Positions 54,525 through 64,000 of a stretch of 64,000 bases of DNA are shown here, in pieces. The notes beneath the pieces are model-generated. The model was not told the origin of the DNA. It worked only from the letters and a program-made list of their open reading frames with translations, and did no database searches. Every line of letters starts with the position of its first letter. The first letter of the stretch is position 1. This DNA comes from Helicobacter sp. 11S02629-2 (GTDB lineage Bacteria; Campylobacterota; Campylobacteria; Campylobacterales; Helicobacteraceae), in the NCBI RefSeq assembly GCF_002272875.1, contig NZ_MLAN01000002.1, positions 124,001 to 188,000 on the forward strand, read 5' to 3'. Both the position numbers and the translations under genes were made by a program.

Positions 54525-54538
54525 CCCCCCCCCCCCCC
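54525..54538 (-). repeat. homopolymeric tract (14 C on plus, 14 G on minus), upstream of the hypothetical gene
   Basis: It lies about 75 bases upstream of the ATG of the minus-strand gene, in its promoter or leader. I found no start codon upstream that would place it inside a coding frame. Changes in tract length would alter promoter spacing rather than reading frame. Confidence 0.9.
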
Positions 54539-54673
54539 TTAAAATCAGCTTAAAATATTCTTAAGTAAATATTTATATTTTTAAATGCATGGATTGCACT
54601 TATGTGTGTGCTCATTTTGTAAGTATTATAGGAATCAGACAACAAATATTTTATAAATCTATTTAATTAGATT

Positions 54674-55480
54674 CTATAAAGCTAGCCACTTGCTAGCACT
54701 TTCTTGGAGTTTAGCTACATTGCTTGAAGCATGATAGTTTAGTTTTATGTTTTCTCTTTTGCAAAAAGCGATGTTATAGTGCTCATTTAGGTAAGTAGCC
54801 ATAGTCTCACCTGAGTGTATAAAAACGCAGTCTTTTCCAAAGTACTCCCTCAAACTAGTAGCAAGCATAGGAAAGTGAGTGCAGCCTAAGACTAAGGCAT
54901 CTATATCTTTTATATCTTTAAAGTAGTGATTAAAAGCGGCTTTTATTAGCTCTCCTTCATAGATACCAGCTTCTACTAGTGGCACAAAAAGGCCAGTTTC
55001 TAGGGCCTGGACATTTTTAAAGCCTAAGCTTTGTAAGCCTTCTTGATAGACTTTAGAGTTGATGGTAGTTTGGGTTCCTATAACTAAGATATTACTTGTC
55101 TTTGGAAGATGTTTAGAAACTATGGCTTTCATGCCACTTTGGATAACGCCTATGACTGGGATTTTGGTGTTTTCTTGCATGAAGGGGATAGCACAGGCTG
55201 AAACCGTGTTGCAAGCGACTATTATAAGGTCTGGCTCAAAGCCTTCTAAAAAGCTTAAAGCTTCAAGCGAAAAGCTTATGATAGTTGTTTTATCCTTACT
55301 TCCATAAGGCACGCGCGCTGTGTCGCCATAATAGATTATATGTTCAAACATATTAGCATCAAGCAAGCTTTTAACAACGCTTAAACCCCCTATACCACTA
55401 TCAAATATAGCTACTTTTTTTATAAGCTTATTAGATTCTTTGATTTTAGAAGGGGAGATGTTAGCTTTTAAGTCTTGCAT
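54674..55480 (-). CDS. murI: glutamate racemase
   Basis: This enzyme makes D-glutamate for peptidoglycan. The 268-residue protein has IFDSGIGGLSVVKSL, YYGDTARVPYGSK, and the two catalytic cysteines in VACNTVSA and LGCTHFPML. The N-terminus has about 20 residues more than the shortest homologues. AAGG lies six bases upstream of the ATG. It stands after the alcohol dehydrogenase gene on the same strand. Confidence 0.95.
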   Translation of the reverse strand: MQDLKANISPSKIKESNKLIKKVAIFDSGIGGLSVVKSLLDANMFEHIIYYGDTARVPYGSKDKTTIISFSLEALSFLEGFEPDLIIVACNTVSACAIPFMQENTKIPVIGVIQSGMKAIVSKHLPKTSNILVIGTQTTINSKVYQEGLQSLGFKNVQALETGLFVPLVEAGIYEGELIKAAFNHYFKDIKDIDALVLGCTHFPMLATSLREYFGKDCVFIHSGETMATYLNEHYNIAFCKRENIKLNYHASSNVAKLQESASKWLAL

Positions 55481-55549
55481 GTAATGCCTTTTTGTTTTGA
55501 TTGTATAAGATTCTATAACGTTTAAGAAATAGAATCTATCCTTAGCTAA

Positions 55550-56635
55550 CTAAATAGACTTTTTCATATCTATAACATATCTAAACTTAGCCTTGCCATT
55601 AGTTAGGTTTTCATAAGCCATATCTATCTTATCAGCTGTGATTAGTTCTATTTCTGGGTAGATATTATTAGCCACTGAGTAGTCTAACATCTCTTGGGTT
55701 TCTTTTATCCCGCCTATTAGAGATCCATATACTTTTTTATTAGCCTTAAATACTAAAGTAGAAAGTTCAACGCCTACGTGATCAGCACTAGGTGGAAGCC
55801 CAACTATAGCTAGCTCTCCTCCAACTTTAAGCAACTCTAAGTAAGGAGTTAAGTCGTACTTTGTAGGTATAGTAGAAAGGATAAGGTCAAATCTATCTTT
55901 TATCTTTTTAGGATCTGGACTATCATAGAGGGCTTTTACTCCAAGCTCTAAAGCCTCTTTTTCTTTGTTTTTATTTCTTGCAAAGACACTTACTTCAGCT
56001 CCTAGTTTTAAAGCATACTTTACTGCCATAAGACCTAAGCCTCCAAAGCCAGCAACTGCTACTTTATCGCCTTTTTTTATCTTAGAAAACTTTAGTGGGG
56101 AGTAAGTAGTTATCCCAGCACAAAGAAGTGGAGCTACCTTTTGTATGTCTGCTTCTTTTGGCACAGTTATAGCAAAGTCTTCACTTACTACTATGTTATC
56201 AGAGTAGCCTCCATAAGTCACTATGTCATCATGGAATCTATCTACGCTGTTATAAGTAAAAACTACACCATTTTCACAAAACTGCTCATTACTTTGCTTA
56301 CAAGGCTCACACTCACCACAAGAATTAACCATACATCCTACCCCCGCGTAGTCTCCAACTTTGAACTTTTTTACATCCTTGCCTACAGCTATAACGCGGC
56401 CTGCTATCTCATGGCCTGGCACCATAGGATAGATTCCAGGGGCCCACTCACTTCTTGCATTATGTATATCGCTATGGCAGATTCCAGCGTATAAAATCTC
56501 TATTAATATATCTTTAGCACCCAGTGGATGGCGAGTAAAGCTATAAGCTTTGAACTTGGAATCTTTGCTATCAACTGCCCAGCCTTTAGAGCTTATAGAC
56601 ACGTTTTTATTTGCTTCTTCTAAATACTTTTTCAT
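55550..56635 (-). CDS. zinc-dependent NADP alcohol dehydrogenase (cinnamyl-alcohol-dehydrogenase-like)
   Basis: This is a medium-chain zinc alcohol dehydrogenase of 361 residues. The catalytic-zinc ligands lie in AGICHSDIHNARSEW and VPGHEIAGRV. The four structural-zinc cysteines are in CGECEPCKQSNEQFC. The Rossmann motif is AVAGFGGLGLMAVKYA. The closest named group is the YahK/CAD branch, of which H. pylori has one that reduces aromatic aldehydes. The gene stands alone. A GGAG ribosome binding site precedes the ATG. Confidence 0.9.
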   Translation of the reverse strand: MKKYLEEANKNVSISSKGWAVDSKDSKFKAYSFTRHPLGAKDILIEILYAGICHSDIHNARSEWAPGIYPMVPGHEIAGRVIAVGKDVKKFKVGDYAGVGCMVNSCGECEPCKQSNEQFCENGVVFTYNSVDRFHDDIVTYGGYSDNIVVSEDFAITVPKEADIQKVAPLLCAGITTYSPLKFSKIKKGDKVAVAGFGGLGLMAVKYALKLGAEVSVFARNKNKEKEALELGVKALYDSPDPKKIKDRFDLILSTIPTKYDLTPYLELLKVGGELAIVGLPPSADHVGVELSTLVFKANKKVYGSLIGGIKETQEMLDYSVANNIYPEIELITADKIDMAYENLTNGKAKFRYVIDMKKSI

Positions 56636-56979
56636 TTTATCTCCTTAAAGATATGCGTAGTTGCATTAGCTTTGCAAGAACGCATTTATGTGAGTAGATA
56701 TTATAACTTTTAGGTGTGTGTATTAGGCTTGCTTAGGTTTGTTAATCACAGTTTTAGGCACATGTGGCTGTAAGTAGTTTTCTTTATAAAGCAGTTTTGT
56801 GGCTGCAAGGGGTGCAAGGCTTTAAGAATATTATGTTTTACTTAATGCTAATAATTTATTTTTATTAATTCTATAATTTTATTAATTTCGCACTTGACAT
56901 TATTTTTTGTTTTACGTACAATTTGCTTTCGTTTTTGAAATTACAAAAAGATTGTAATAGTCATAGTCGATTGTCTTTT
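56636..56979. other. intergenic region with the tRNA-tuf promoter
   Basis: No gene is seen in these 344 bases. The region is very AT-rich from about 56830 to 56890. It ends with a clear promoter (56894-56922) that reads into the tRNA genes. Confidence 0.5.
56894..56922 (+). promoter_or_regulatory. strong sigma-70 promoter of the tRNA-tuf operon
   Basis: The -35 box TTGACA (56894-56899) and -10 box TACAAT (56917-56922) are exactly 17 bases apart. This is the best vegetative promoter match in the window. Transcription would start near 56929, about 50 bases before the first tRNA. Confidence 0.8.
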
Positions 56980-57055
56980 GCTGGTTTAGCTCAGTTGGTA
57001 GAGCAGCTGCCTTGTAAGCAGCAGGCCGGGGGTTCGAGTCCCTTAACCAGCTCCA
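56980..57055 (+). tRNA. tRNA-Thr (anticodon UGU)
   Basis: A 76-nt cloverleaf with acceptor GCTGGTT/AACCAGC, anticodon loop CTTGTAA, T loop GGTTCGAGTCC and an encoded CCA end. It reads ACA codons. Confidence 0.96.
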
Positions 57056-57077
57056 TCTTTTAATCTTATTTACATAA

Positions 57078-57162
<85 letters not shown>

Positions 57163-57178
57163 TCTTACTTTTTTTGAT

Positions 57179-57255
57179 GCGGGAATAGCTCAGTTGGCTA
57201 GAGCATCAGCCTTCCAAGCTGAGGGTCGCGGGTTCGAGTCCCGTTTCCCGCTCCA
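57179..57255 (+). tRNA. tRNA-Gly (anticodon UCC)
   Basis: A 77-nt cloverleaf with acceptor GCGGGAA/TTCCCGC, anticodon loop CTTCCAA, T loop GGTTCGAGTCC and encoded CCA. Confidence 0.96.
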
Positions 57256-57466
57256 CACTTTTCCATCGTGATATTTTTTAGCATCCTTTTTGATTGCATT
57301 CAGTTATATTTAAGATTTTTTATGATAGAGTGCACCCTTTAACTTGTAGGCGTTCGTACCACGAAAAAGAGTTAGACTATTTTTGTTTGCTCTATAAAAG
57401 TTTGGGAGCTAGTAAATCTCACTGTTTAACTTCTACTTTTAACGTATCACGCATATAATTAAAATT

Positions 57467-57541
57467 GCCCATATAGCTCAGTGGCAGAGCACTTCCTTGG
57501 TAAGGAAGAGGTCGGCGGTTCAATCCCGCTTGTGGGCTCCA
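57467..57541 (+). tRNA. tRNA-Thr (anticodon GGU)
   Basis: A 75-nt cloverleaf with acceptor GCCCATA/TGTGGGC, anticodon loop TTGGTAA, T loop GGTTCAATCCC and encoded CCA. It lies 85 bases before tuf, a position typical of this group. The 211 bases between it and tRNA-Gly show no gene. Confidence 0.96.
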
Positions 57542-57586
57542 GCTTATTGTGTTTGTTTTTATACCTAATGCAATGGTGTAATTTGT

Positions 57587-57592
57587 TATAAT
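57587..57592 (+). promoter_or_regulatory. candidate -10 box of a tuf-proximal promoter
   Basis: A perfect TATAAT lies 35 bases before the tuf ATG and may add a promoter inside the tRNA-tuf unit. The -35 region is only T-rich. Confidence 0.45.
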
Positions 57593-57626
57593 TTGTATTT
57601 AAAATTTTGTAAATAGGAGAAAGTGC

Positions 57627-58826
57627 ATGGCTAAGGAAAAGTTTGTTAAAAATAAGCCTCATGTTAATATAGGTACTATAGGTCACGTTGACCACGGTAA
57701 AACAACTCTAAGTGCTGCTATATCAGCAGTATTATCGCTAAAAGGTCTTGCAGAACTAAAAGACTACGATAATATCGATAATGCCCCTGAAGAAAAAGAA
57801 AGAGGTATCACTATCGCTACTTCTCACATAGAGTATGAAACAGAAAATCGTCACTACGCACACGTTGACTGCCCAGGGCACGCCGACTATGTTAAAAATA
57901 TGATTACTGGTGCTGCTCAGATGGATGGTGCTATATTGGTTGTTAGTGCAGCTGATGGTCCTATGCCTCAAACTAGAGAGCACATACTTCTATCTCGCCA
58001 AGTAGGTGTTCCTTATATCGTTGTTTTCTTAAACAAACAAGATATGCTTGATGATCCAGACTTGCTAGAACTAGTGGATATGGAAGTAAGAGATTTATTA
58101 AATCAGTATGAATTCCCGGGTGATGATACTCCTATAGTTGGTGGGTCTGCCTTAAAAGCTTTAGAAGAAGCTAAAAGTGGTACAGTTGGACCATGGGGTG
58201 AAAAGATTCTAGAACTTATGGCTAAAGTGGATGAGTATGTACCAACTCCACAAAGAGATGTAGATAAGCCTTTCCTTATGCCAGTTGAAGATGTTTTCTC
58301 AATAGCAGGGCGTGGAACTGTTGTTACAGGAAGAATCGAAAGAGGTGTAGTTTGTGTAGGTGACGAAGTAGAAATCGTTGGAATCCGCGACACTCAAAAA
58401 ACTACAGTTACTGGTGTAGAAATGTTTAGAAAAGAACTAGACAAAGGTGAAGCTGGTGATAACGTTGGAGTACTTTTAAGAGGTACTAAAAAAGAAGACG
58501 TTATGAGAGGTATGGTACTTTGTAAACCGGGCTCTATAACTCCTCACAAAAAGTTTGAAGCTGAAATCTATGTTCTAACTAAAGATGAAGGTGGACGTCA
58601 CACTCCATTCCAAAACAATTATAGACCACAGTTTTATGTAAGAACTACTGACGTTACAGGAACTATCCTTTTACCAGAAGGTGTAGCACTAGTTGCTCCG
58701 GGTGACAACGTTAAGATAACAGTTGAGCTTTTAAACCCTATAGCTCTTGAAGTAGGTACTAGGTTTGCTATTCGTGAAGGTGGTAAGACAGTAGGTGCTG
58801 GAGCTGTTACTAATATAAATGAGTAG
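57627..58826 (+). CDS. tuf: elongation factor Tu
   Basis: This translation factor delivers aminoacyl-tRNA to the ribosome. The 399-residue protein begins [20 protein letters not shown] and has [11 protein letters not shown] (P-loop), DCPGH, NKQD and SALKALEE. Domains 2 and 3 are complete. It is the only tuf copy in the window. An AGGAG ribosome binding site precedes the ATG, and codon use is that of a highly expressed gene. Confidence 0.98.
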   Translation: MAKEKFVKNKPHVNIGTIGHVDHGKTTLSAAISAVLSLKGLAELKDYDNIDNAPEEKERGITIATSHIEYETENRHYAHVDCPGHADYVKNMITGAAQMDGAILVVSAADGPMPQTREHILLSRQVGVPYIVVFLNKQDMLDDPDLLELVDMEVRDLLNQYEFPGDDTPIVGGSALKALEEAKSGTVGPWGEKILELMAKVDEYVPTPQRDVDKPFLMPVEDVFSIAGRGTVVTGRIERGVVCVGDEVEIVGIRDTQKTTVTGVEMFRKELDKGEAGDNVGVLLRGTKKEDVMRGMVLCKPGSITPHKKFEAEIYVLTKDEGGRHTPFQNNYRPQFYVRTTDVTGTILLPEGVALVAPGDNVKITVELLNPIALEVGTRFAIREGGKTVGAGAVTNINE

Positions 58827-58832
58827 GTTGCT

Positions 58833-58994
58833 ATGAAAGTAAAAATAGGTCTTAAATGCAGTGAATGTGGTGATATAAACTACAGCACTACAAAAAATGC
58901 CAAGACAAACACAAACAAGTTGGAGCTAAAAAAGTTCTGCCCTAGGTTAAATAAGCACACATTGCATAAAGAAGTTAAGCTAAAAACTAATTAA
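58833..58994 (+). CDS. rpmG: 50S ribosomal protein L33
   Basis: This 53-residue protein starts [20 protein letters not shown] and continues to [15 protein letters not shown]. The first zinc knuckle (CSEC) is intact. The second reads CPRL, so one of four ligands is lost, as in H. pylori L33. It lies six bases behind tuf and is too short to be seen in a standard long-ORF list. Confidence 0.95.
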   Translation: MKVKIGLKCSECGDINYSTTKNAKTNTNKLELKKFCPRLNKHTLHKEVKLKTN

Positions 58995-59043
58995 CTTCTT
59001 CTACTCTTTTCTCTTTCACTAGAGAAAGGAGTAGGTTTTATTT

Positions 59044-59119
59044 AGGTCAGTAGCTCTAATGGTAGAGCATCGGTCTCCAAAACCGAGTGATGGGGGTTCG
59101 AGTCCCTCCTGGCCTGCCA
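59044..59119 (+). tRNA. tRNA-Trp (anticodon CCA)
   Basis: A 76-nt cloverleaf with acceptor AGGTCAG/CTGGCCT, anticodon loop CTCCAAA, T loop GGTTCGAGTCC, discriminator G and encoded CCA. It lies between rpmG and secE, the usual place in this group. Confidence 0.96.
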
Positions 59120-59170
59120 TATAAATTATAGTTATTAGATTTTAAAAATAAATAAGGTTCTATTTTAATT

Positions 59171-59350
59171 ATGAAAGCACTTACAAAATATTATAAAAAT
59201 GTTAAAGAAGAATTAAGTAAGGTAATTTTCCCTACCAAAGAACAAATTAGAAATGCTTTTATATCTGTTGTTGTCGTTGTGGCTGTAGTTACTATATTTT
59301 TAGCGATTGTTGACTTTATATTGCATTATGCATTATCCAAAGTGTTATAA
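59171..59350 (+). CDS. secE: preprotein translocase subunit SecE
   Basis: This 59-residue single-helix subunit of the SecYEG channel has an N-terminal amphipathic stretch (YYKNVKEELSKVIFPTKEQI, containing the conserved VxWP-like FPTKEQ) and one membrane helix (VVVVVAVVTIFLAIVDFI). It is the short bacterial form. It lies between trnW and nusG. Confidence 0.95.
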   Translation: MKALTKYYKNVKEELSKVIFPTKEQIRNAFISVVVVVAVVTIFLAIVDFILHYALSKVL

Positions 59351-59364
59351 GGAGTAAGCGTATC

Positions 59365-60036
59365 ATGCAAGAAAATATTACTCAAGAGGATGGCAAAGAC
59401 ATCACAAAAAGTGATGATATAACTGAATATACTAGTGAAGAGCAAGGCGATGTGTTAAAGCTTGATGAAGAAGCAAAAGAAAGCCTAAAAGAGGATTCTG
59501 AGAGAGCAAAACTTGAATGGTACGCTATACAAACTTATTCTGGCAGTGAGCAAGCTGTTAAAAGATCAATAGAGAATCTAGCTTTAAACCCAGAGTTTAA
59601 AGACAAGATTAAAGATGTGATACTTCCTACAGAAGATGTATACGAGATAAAAGATAAAAAGAAAAAAGTCACCCAAAAGAGTTTGTATCCGGGTTATGTT
59701 TTTATTAACGTATATCTAGATGTTAAGATGTGGCATGTTATACAGTCTTTGCCTAAAGTTGGACGCTTTATTGGCGAGTCTAAAAAACCTACGCCTTTAA
59801 GGGAAGAAGAGATTAATCATATTTTAGAGAAGGCTTTAAATAGGCCTGCACCACGTCCAAAGATATTTTTTGATGTGGGTGAAAATATAAGGATAATTGA
59901 TGGTCCATTTTCTAACTTTACAGCTGTAGTTGAGACTTATGACATTAGACATAAAAAGCTGGTTGTAAACGTTAGTATATTTGGAAGGAATACTCCTGTT
60001 GAGCTTTCATATACTCAAGTTGAAAAAATTATTTAA
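59365..60036 (+). CDS. nusG: transcription factor NusG with an acidic N-terminal extension
   Basis: This elongation/termination factor has the NGN domain (EWYAIQTYSGSEQAVKRSI to LPKVGRFIGESKKPTPL) and a KOW domain (VGENIRIIDGPFSNFTA to VSIFGRNTPVELSY). It has 223 residues against about 176 in H. pylori. The extra 50 residues at the N-terminus are strongly acidic (EEQGDVLKLDEEAKESLKED). A GGAG ribosome binding site ten bases before the ATG at 59365 supports that start; no other start with a ribosome binding site lies at the domain edge. Confidence 0.95.
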   Translation: MQENITQEDGKDITKSDDITEYTSEEQGDVLKLDEEAKESLKEDSERAKLEWYAIQTYSGSEQAVKRSIENLALNPEFKDKIKDVILPTEDVYEIKDKKKKVTQKSLYPGYVFINVYLDVKMWHVIQSLPKVGRFIGESKKPTPLREEEINHILEKALNRPAPRPKIFFDVGENIRIIDGPFSNFTAVVETYDIRHKKLVVNVSIFGRNTPVELSYTQVEKII

Positions 60037-60060
60037 TAAACTATTTTAAAAGGATAAAAA

Positions 60061-60483
60061 ATGGCTAAAAAAGTTGTTGGCGAATTAAAGTTGCAAATTT
60101 CTGCTGGTAAAGCAAATCCATCTCCACCGATTGGTCCTGCTCTCGGTCAGCGTGGAGTTAATATCATGGAATTTTGTAAAGCTTTTAATGAAAAAACAAA
60201 AGATATGGGTGATTTTAAGATACCAACTGTTATTACCATTTATCAGGATAAAAGTTTTACTTTTATAACAAAAAAGCCTCCAGTTACTGATTTAATCAAA
60301 AAAGCTGCTGGTATAACAAAAGGCTCTGATAATCCTTTGAAAAATAAGATTGGTAAGATCACACAAAAGCAGTTAGAAGATATAGTTAATGTAAAACTAG
60401 AAGACTTAAACACTACTGACATGGAAGAAGCTAAAAAGATAGTAGCAGGTAGTGCCAGAAGTATGGGTATAGAAGTAGAGTAG
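60061..60483 (+). CDS. rplK: 50S ribosomal protein L11
   Basis: This 140-residue protein of the GTPase-associated region has [20 protein letters not shown] and [14 protein letters not shown] near the N-terminus and the rRNA-binding C-terminal domain with GSARSMGI. An AAAGGAT ribosome binding site precedes the ATG. Confidence 0.98.
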   Translation: MAKKVVGELKLQISAGKANPSPPIGPALGQRGVNIMEFCKAFNEKTKDMGDFKIPTVITIYQDKSFTFITKKPPVTDLIKKAAGITKGSDNPLKNKIGKITQKQLEDIVNVKLEDLNTTDMEEAKKIVAGSARSMGIEVE

Positions 60484-60492
60484 GAGTGAGAG

Positions 60493-61197
60493 ATGAGTAA
60501 AAAAGATTCTAAGAGAATAAAGAATTTGTCTGAAAAAGTAGAGAAAGATAAGCTATATCCTATGGATTCGGCTGTTAGCTTAGTTAAAAGCTTGAAGTCA
60601 GCTAAGTTTGATGAGACAGTTGAGATAGCCTTAAGACTAGGGGTTGACCCAAGACATGCAGACCAGATGATAAGAGGTGCTGTCGTGCTTCCTCATGGAA
60701 CTGGTAAAACTGTTAGAGTTGCAGTTTTTGCTAAAGGCTTAAAAGCTGATGAAGCAAAAAAAGCTGGGGCTGATGTAGTTGGTGATGAAGACTTGGCTGA
60801 AGAGATAAAAAATGGCAATATCAACTTTGATATGGTTATAGCAACTCCAGACTTAATGCCTTTAGTTGGTAAGGTAGGTAGGATATTAGGACCAAAAGGT
60901 CTTATGCCTAACCCAAAAACTGGCACAGTAACTATGGATGTAGCAAAGGCTGTAGATGCTGCTAAAAGTGGTCAAGTGAACTTCCGTGTTGATAAAAAAG
61001 GAAATATTCACAGTCCTATAGGTAAGGCTAGCTTTGATGCTGATAAGCTTTTAGAAAATATGGTGACTTTAGTAAAGACTATCAATAGACTAAAACCAGC
61101 AAGTGCTAAAGGAAAGTATATAAAATCAGGAGCCATCTCTCTTACTATGAGTCCTTCTGTTAAGATAGATTCTCAAGAACTAATGGATACAAAATAG
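60493..61197 (+). CDS. rplA: 50S ribosomal protein L1
   Basis: This 234-residue stalk-base protein has [38 protein letters not shown] and the C-terminal SPSVKID. It often represses its own rplKA operon. It follows rplK by nine bases with a GGAGTGAG ribosome binding site. Confidence 0.98.
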   Translation: MSKKDSKRIKNLSEKVEKDKLYPMDSAVSLVKSLKSAKFDETVEIALRLGVDPRHADQMIRGAVVLPHGTGKTVRVAVFAKGLKADEAKKAGADVVGDEDLAEEIKNGNINFDMVIATPDLMPLVGKVGRILGPKGLMPNPKTGTVTMDVAKAVDAAKSGQVNFRVDKKGNIHSPIGKASFDADKLLENMVTLVKTINRLKPASAKGKYIKSGAISLTMSPSVKIDSQELMDTK

Positions 61198-61306
61198 TTT
61201 TGTGTTCGCTTTATCTTAGGCTTAAGACTAATGGGGCGTTTGGTATATCTATGCTAAAACGCTTAAAACACAACCCCTTACAAGCTTAGACCTGAAAGGA
61301 GGAAAT
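61198..61306 (+). promoter_or_regulatory. L10 leader (rplJL mRNA leader)
   Basis: This 109-base stretch between rplA and rplJ is the place of the L10(L12)4-binding leader. Closing arms TTGTGTT (61200-61206) and AACACAA (61267-61273) pair. A GAAAGGAGG ribosome binding site follows. The leader role is inferred from position and structure. Confidence 0.55.
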
Positions 61307-61789
61307 ATGACAAGATCAGCAAAAAAAGAACTAGTAGAGTTTTTAACTAGTGAGTTTGCAAGTTCAAGTGCACTAATAGTTTGCGACTATAAAGGCTTAC
61401 AAGTAAAAAACCTTGAAGCTTTAAGAAGAAGTAGCAAAACTACTGGTATAAAAGTTCACGTACTTAAAAACAAACTAGCAAATATTGCTTTGAAAGCTAA
61501 TGGCTATCCAGAAGCAGAGTTGAAAGAATCAAACATCTTTATTTGGTCAAATGATCAAATATCTCTATCAAAAGTAGTTTGTAAGTTTCAAGAAGCAAAT
61601 GCTGAAAAGTTCAAAGTTAAGTTTGGATTCTTTGATAAAGCAGTAGTTGATGTAGCCCACATAACAGCCATCTCTAAACTACCAAGCAAAGAAGAACTTA
61701 TCGGTATGTTGCTTTCAGTTTGGACTGCGCCAGCTAGATATTTTGTAACAGGTTTAGATAATCTAAGAAAGAAAAAAGAAGAGGCTTAA
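61307..61789 (+). CDS. rplJ: 50S ribosomal protein L10
   Basis: This 160-residue protein anchors the L12 stalk. It has [32 protein letters not shown] and a C-terminal [20 protein letters not shown] region leading to the L12-binding helix. A strong AGGAGG ribosome binding site precedes the ATG. Confidence 0.97.
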   Translation: MTRSAKKELVEFLTSEFASSSALIVCDYKGLQVKNLEALRRSSKTTGIKVHVLKNKLANIALKANGYPEAELKESNIFIWSNDQISLSKVVCKFQEANAEKFKVKFGFFDKAVVDVAHITAISKLPSKEELIGMLLSVWTAPARYFVTGLDNLRKKKEEA

Positions 61790-61819
61790 TAAAAGCCTTC
61801 AATCAAGAAAGGAAACATA

Positions 61820-62194
61820 ATGGCAATCACTAAAGAAGAAGTATTAGAATATATAGCTAATCTATCTGTATTAGAACTTTCAGAACTAGTTAAAGAGTTC
61901 GAAGAAAAATTTGGCGTAAGTGCTGCTCCTACAGTAGTAGCAGGTGGCGGTGGTAGCGGTGCTGCAGCTGCTGCTGAAGAAAAAACTGAGTTTGATTTAA
62001 TCTTAGTTGACGCAGGTGCAAATAAGATAAATGTTATTAAAGCAGTAAGAGAAATCACTGGTCTTGGCTTAAAAGAAGCTAAAGAAGCTACAGAAAAAAC
62101 TCCTCACACTCTAAAAGAAGGTATTAGCAAAGAAGATTGCGAAAACTTCAAGAAAAAACTAGAAGAAGCTGGCGCAAAAGTAGAAGTTAAGTAA
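61820..62194 (+). CDS. rplL: 50S ribosomal protein L7/L12
   Basis: This 124-residue stalk protein has an N-terminal dimerisation helix ([20 protein letters not shown]), an Ala/Gly hinge and the C-terminal factor-binding domain ([20 protein letters not shown] and [20 protein letters not shown]). It follows rplJ by 30 bases with an AAAGGA ribosome binding site. Confidence 0.98.
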   Translation: MAITKEEVLEYIANLSVLELSELVKEFEEKFGVSAAPTVVAGGGGSGAAAAAEEKTEFDLILVDAGANKINVIKAVREITGLGLKEAKEATEKTPHTLKEGISKEDCENFKKKLEEAGAKVEVK

Positions 62195-62254
62195 TTTTAT
62201 TTTTACTTTTTGACCCTACACCCGCTTGGTTGGGGCGTGAAATACACTTGTATA

Positions 62255-62281
62255 TCACGTCTTGACGTGAGTGGGTTTTTT
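62255..62281 (+). terminator. hairpin with T-run between rplL and rpoB (attenuator or terminator)
   Basis: TCACGTC and GACGTGA pair around TT, then GTGGG and six T follow. It has the form of an intrinsic terminator. Since rpoB lies downstream in the same direction, partial read-through (attenuation) is likely. Confidence 0.65.
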
Positions 62282-62367
62282 GCTTTATAGAACACTCAAA
62301 ATATATTAAATGATATTTAGTGTATTTAGAGTGTTTGACTCTTCAAAATATTACTTATGAAGGTTAA

Positions 62368-64000
<1,633 letters not shown>

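Noticed and set aside
57459-57695. Open frame on the minus strand across tRNA-Thr(GGU) and the tuf start
   Set aside because: Same antisense-tRNA artefact (TSGIEPPTSSL) and overlaps tuf.

Overview
The window is a 64 kb chromosomal segment from a member of the Campylobacterota, most likely a Helicobacter species other than H. pylori. The call rests on gene content and local gene order: cbpA-hspR-rarA, ndk-yceD-rpmF-plsX-fabH, coaD-tmk-comF, truA next to lptF, an AMIN-domain gene next to aroK, NixA nickel permease, Pfr-type ferritin, PseC, and a tuf-rpmG-trnW-secE-nusG-rplKAJL-rpoB cluster. The DNA is AT-rich (about two-thirds A+T by eye) and densely coding. Genes lie on both strands in short operons. 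I saw no insertion sequence, prophage, CRISPR array or rRNA gene.

Layout. 1-3229 (minus): a ketone-body or acetoacetate operon (thiolase, scoA, scoB, 3-hydroxybutyrate dehydrogenase cut by the window edge). 3660-10236: transaldolase, pseC (pseudaminic acid for flagellin), an SDR enzyme, an outer membrane protein, der, a PHP phosphatase and moaD. 10316-18323: a MidA-like methyltransferase, nrdA, a flavin nitroreductase, tyrA, a cupin, an orphan DpnA-like adenine methyltransferase, and a cytoplasmic chemoreceptor with an Aer/CetB-type PAS protein. 18883-25432: glnB-amtB, a glycosyltransferase with a 16-G tract (probably phase-variable and OFF here), a flavodoxin, aroK, an AMIN protein and a fucose-synthase-like NDP-sugar enzyme. 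25585-28318: flgE behind a sigma-54 type promoter, then a RelE/ParE toxin-antitoxin pair. 28663-38042: a phosphoesterase, then a long plus-strand run (rimO, A24 peptidase, lptF, truA, a hypothetical gene, two FliL-like genes around rsmD, coaD, tmk, comF) and two small minus-strand genes. 38240-43870: tmRNA, ferritin with a clear promoter and dyad, a glutathionylspermidine-synthase-like protein, nixA and metY. 44049-53290: the chaperone/HspR group, ccdA, a degenerate pyrC, the fatty-acid group and comM. 53373-56635: an unrecognised protein with a C14 tract upstream, murI and a zinc alcohol dehydrogenase. 56894-64000: tRNA genes and the tuf-to-rpoB translation/transcription cluster, ending inside rpoB near the rifampicin region.

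The most unusual signal is not a gene. The quasi-palindrome AGA(A/T)TCT, usually followed by A, occurs about 105 times by hand count, where base composition predicts about 14. It is found in genes of both strands, in several reading frames and between genes, and is rare in the ribosomal-protein cluster. It looks like a distributed DNA-level signal such as an uptake sequence or recombination site. Other points of interest are the two homopolymer tracts, the palindromes flanking the glycosyltransferase, MoaD ending in GGEK, NusG with a 50-residue acidic N-terminal extension, and a PII protein without the uridylylated tyrosine.
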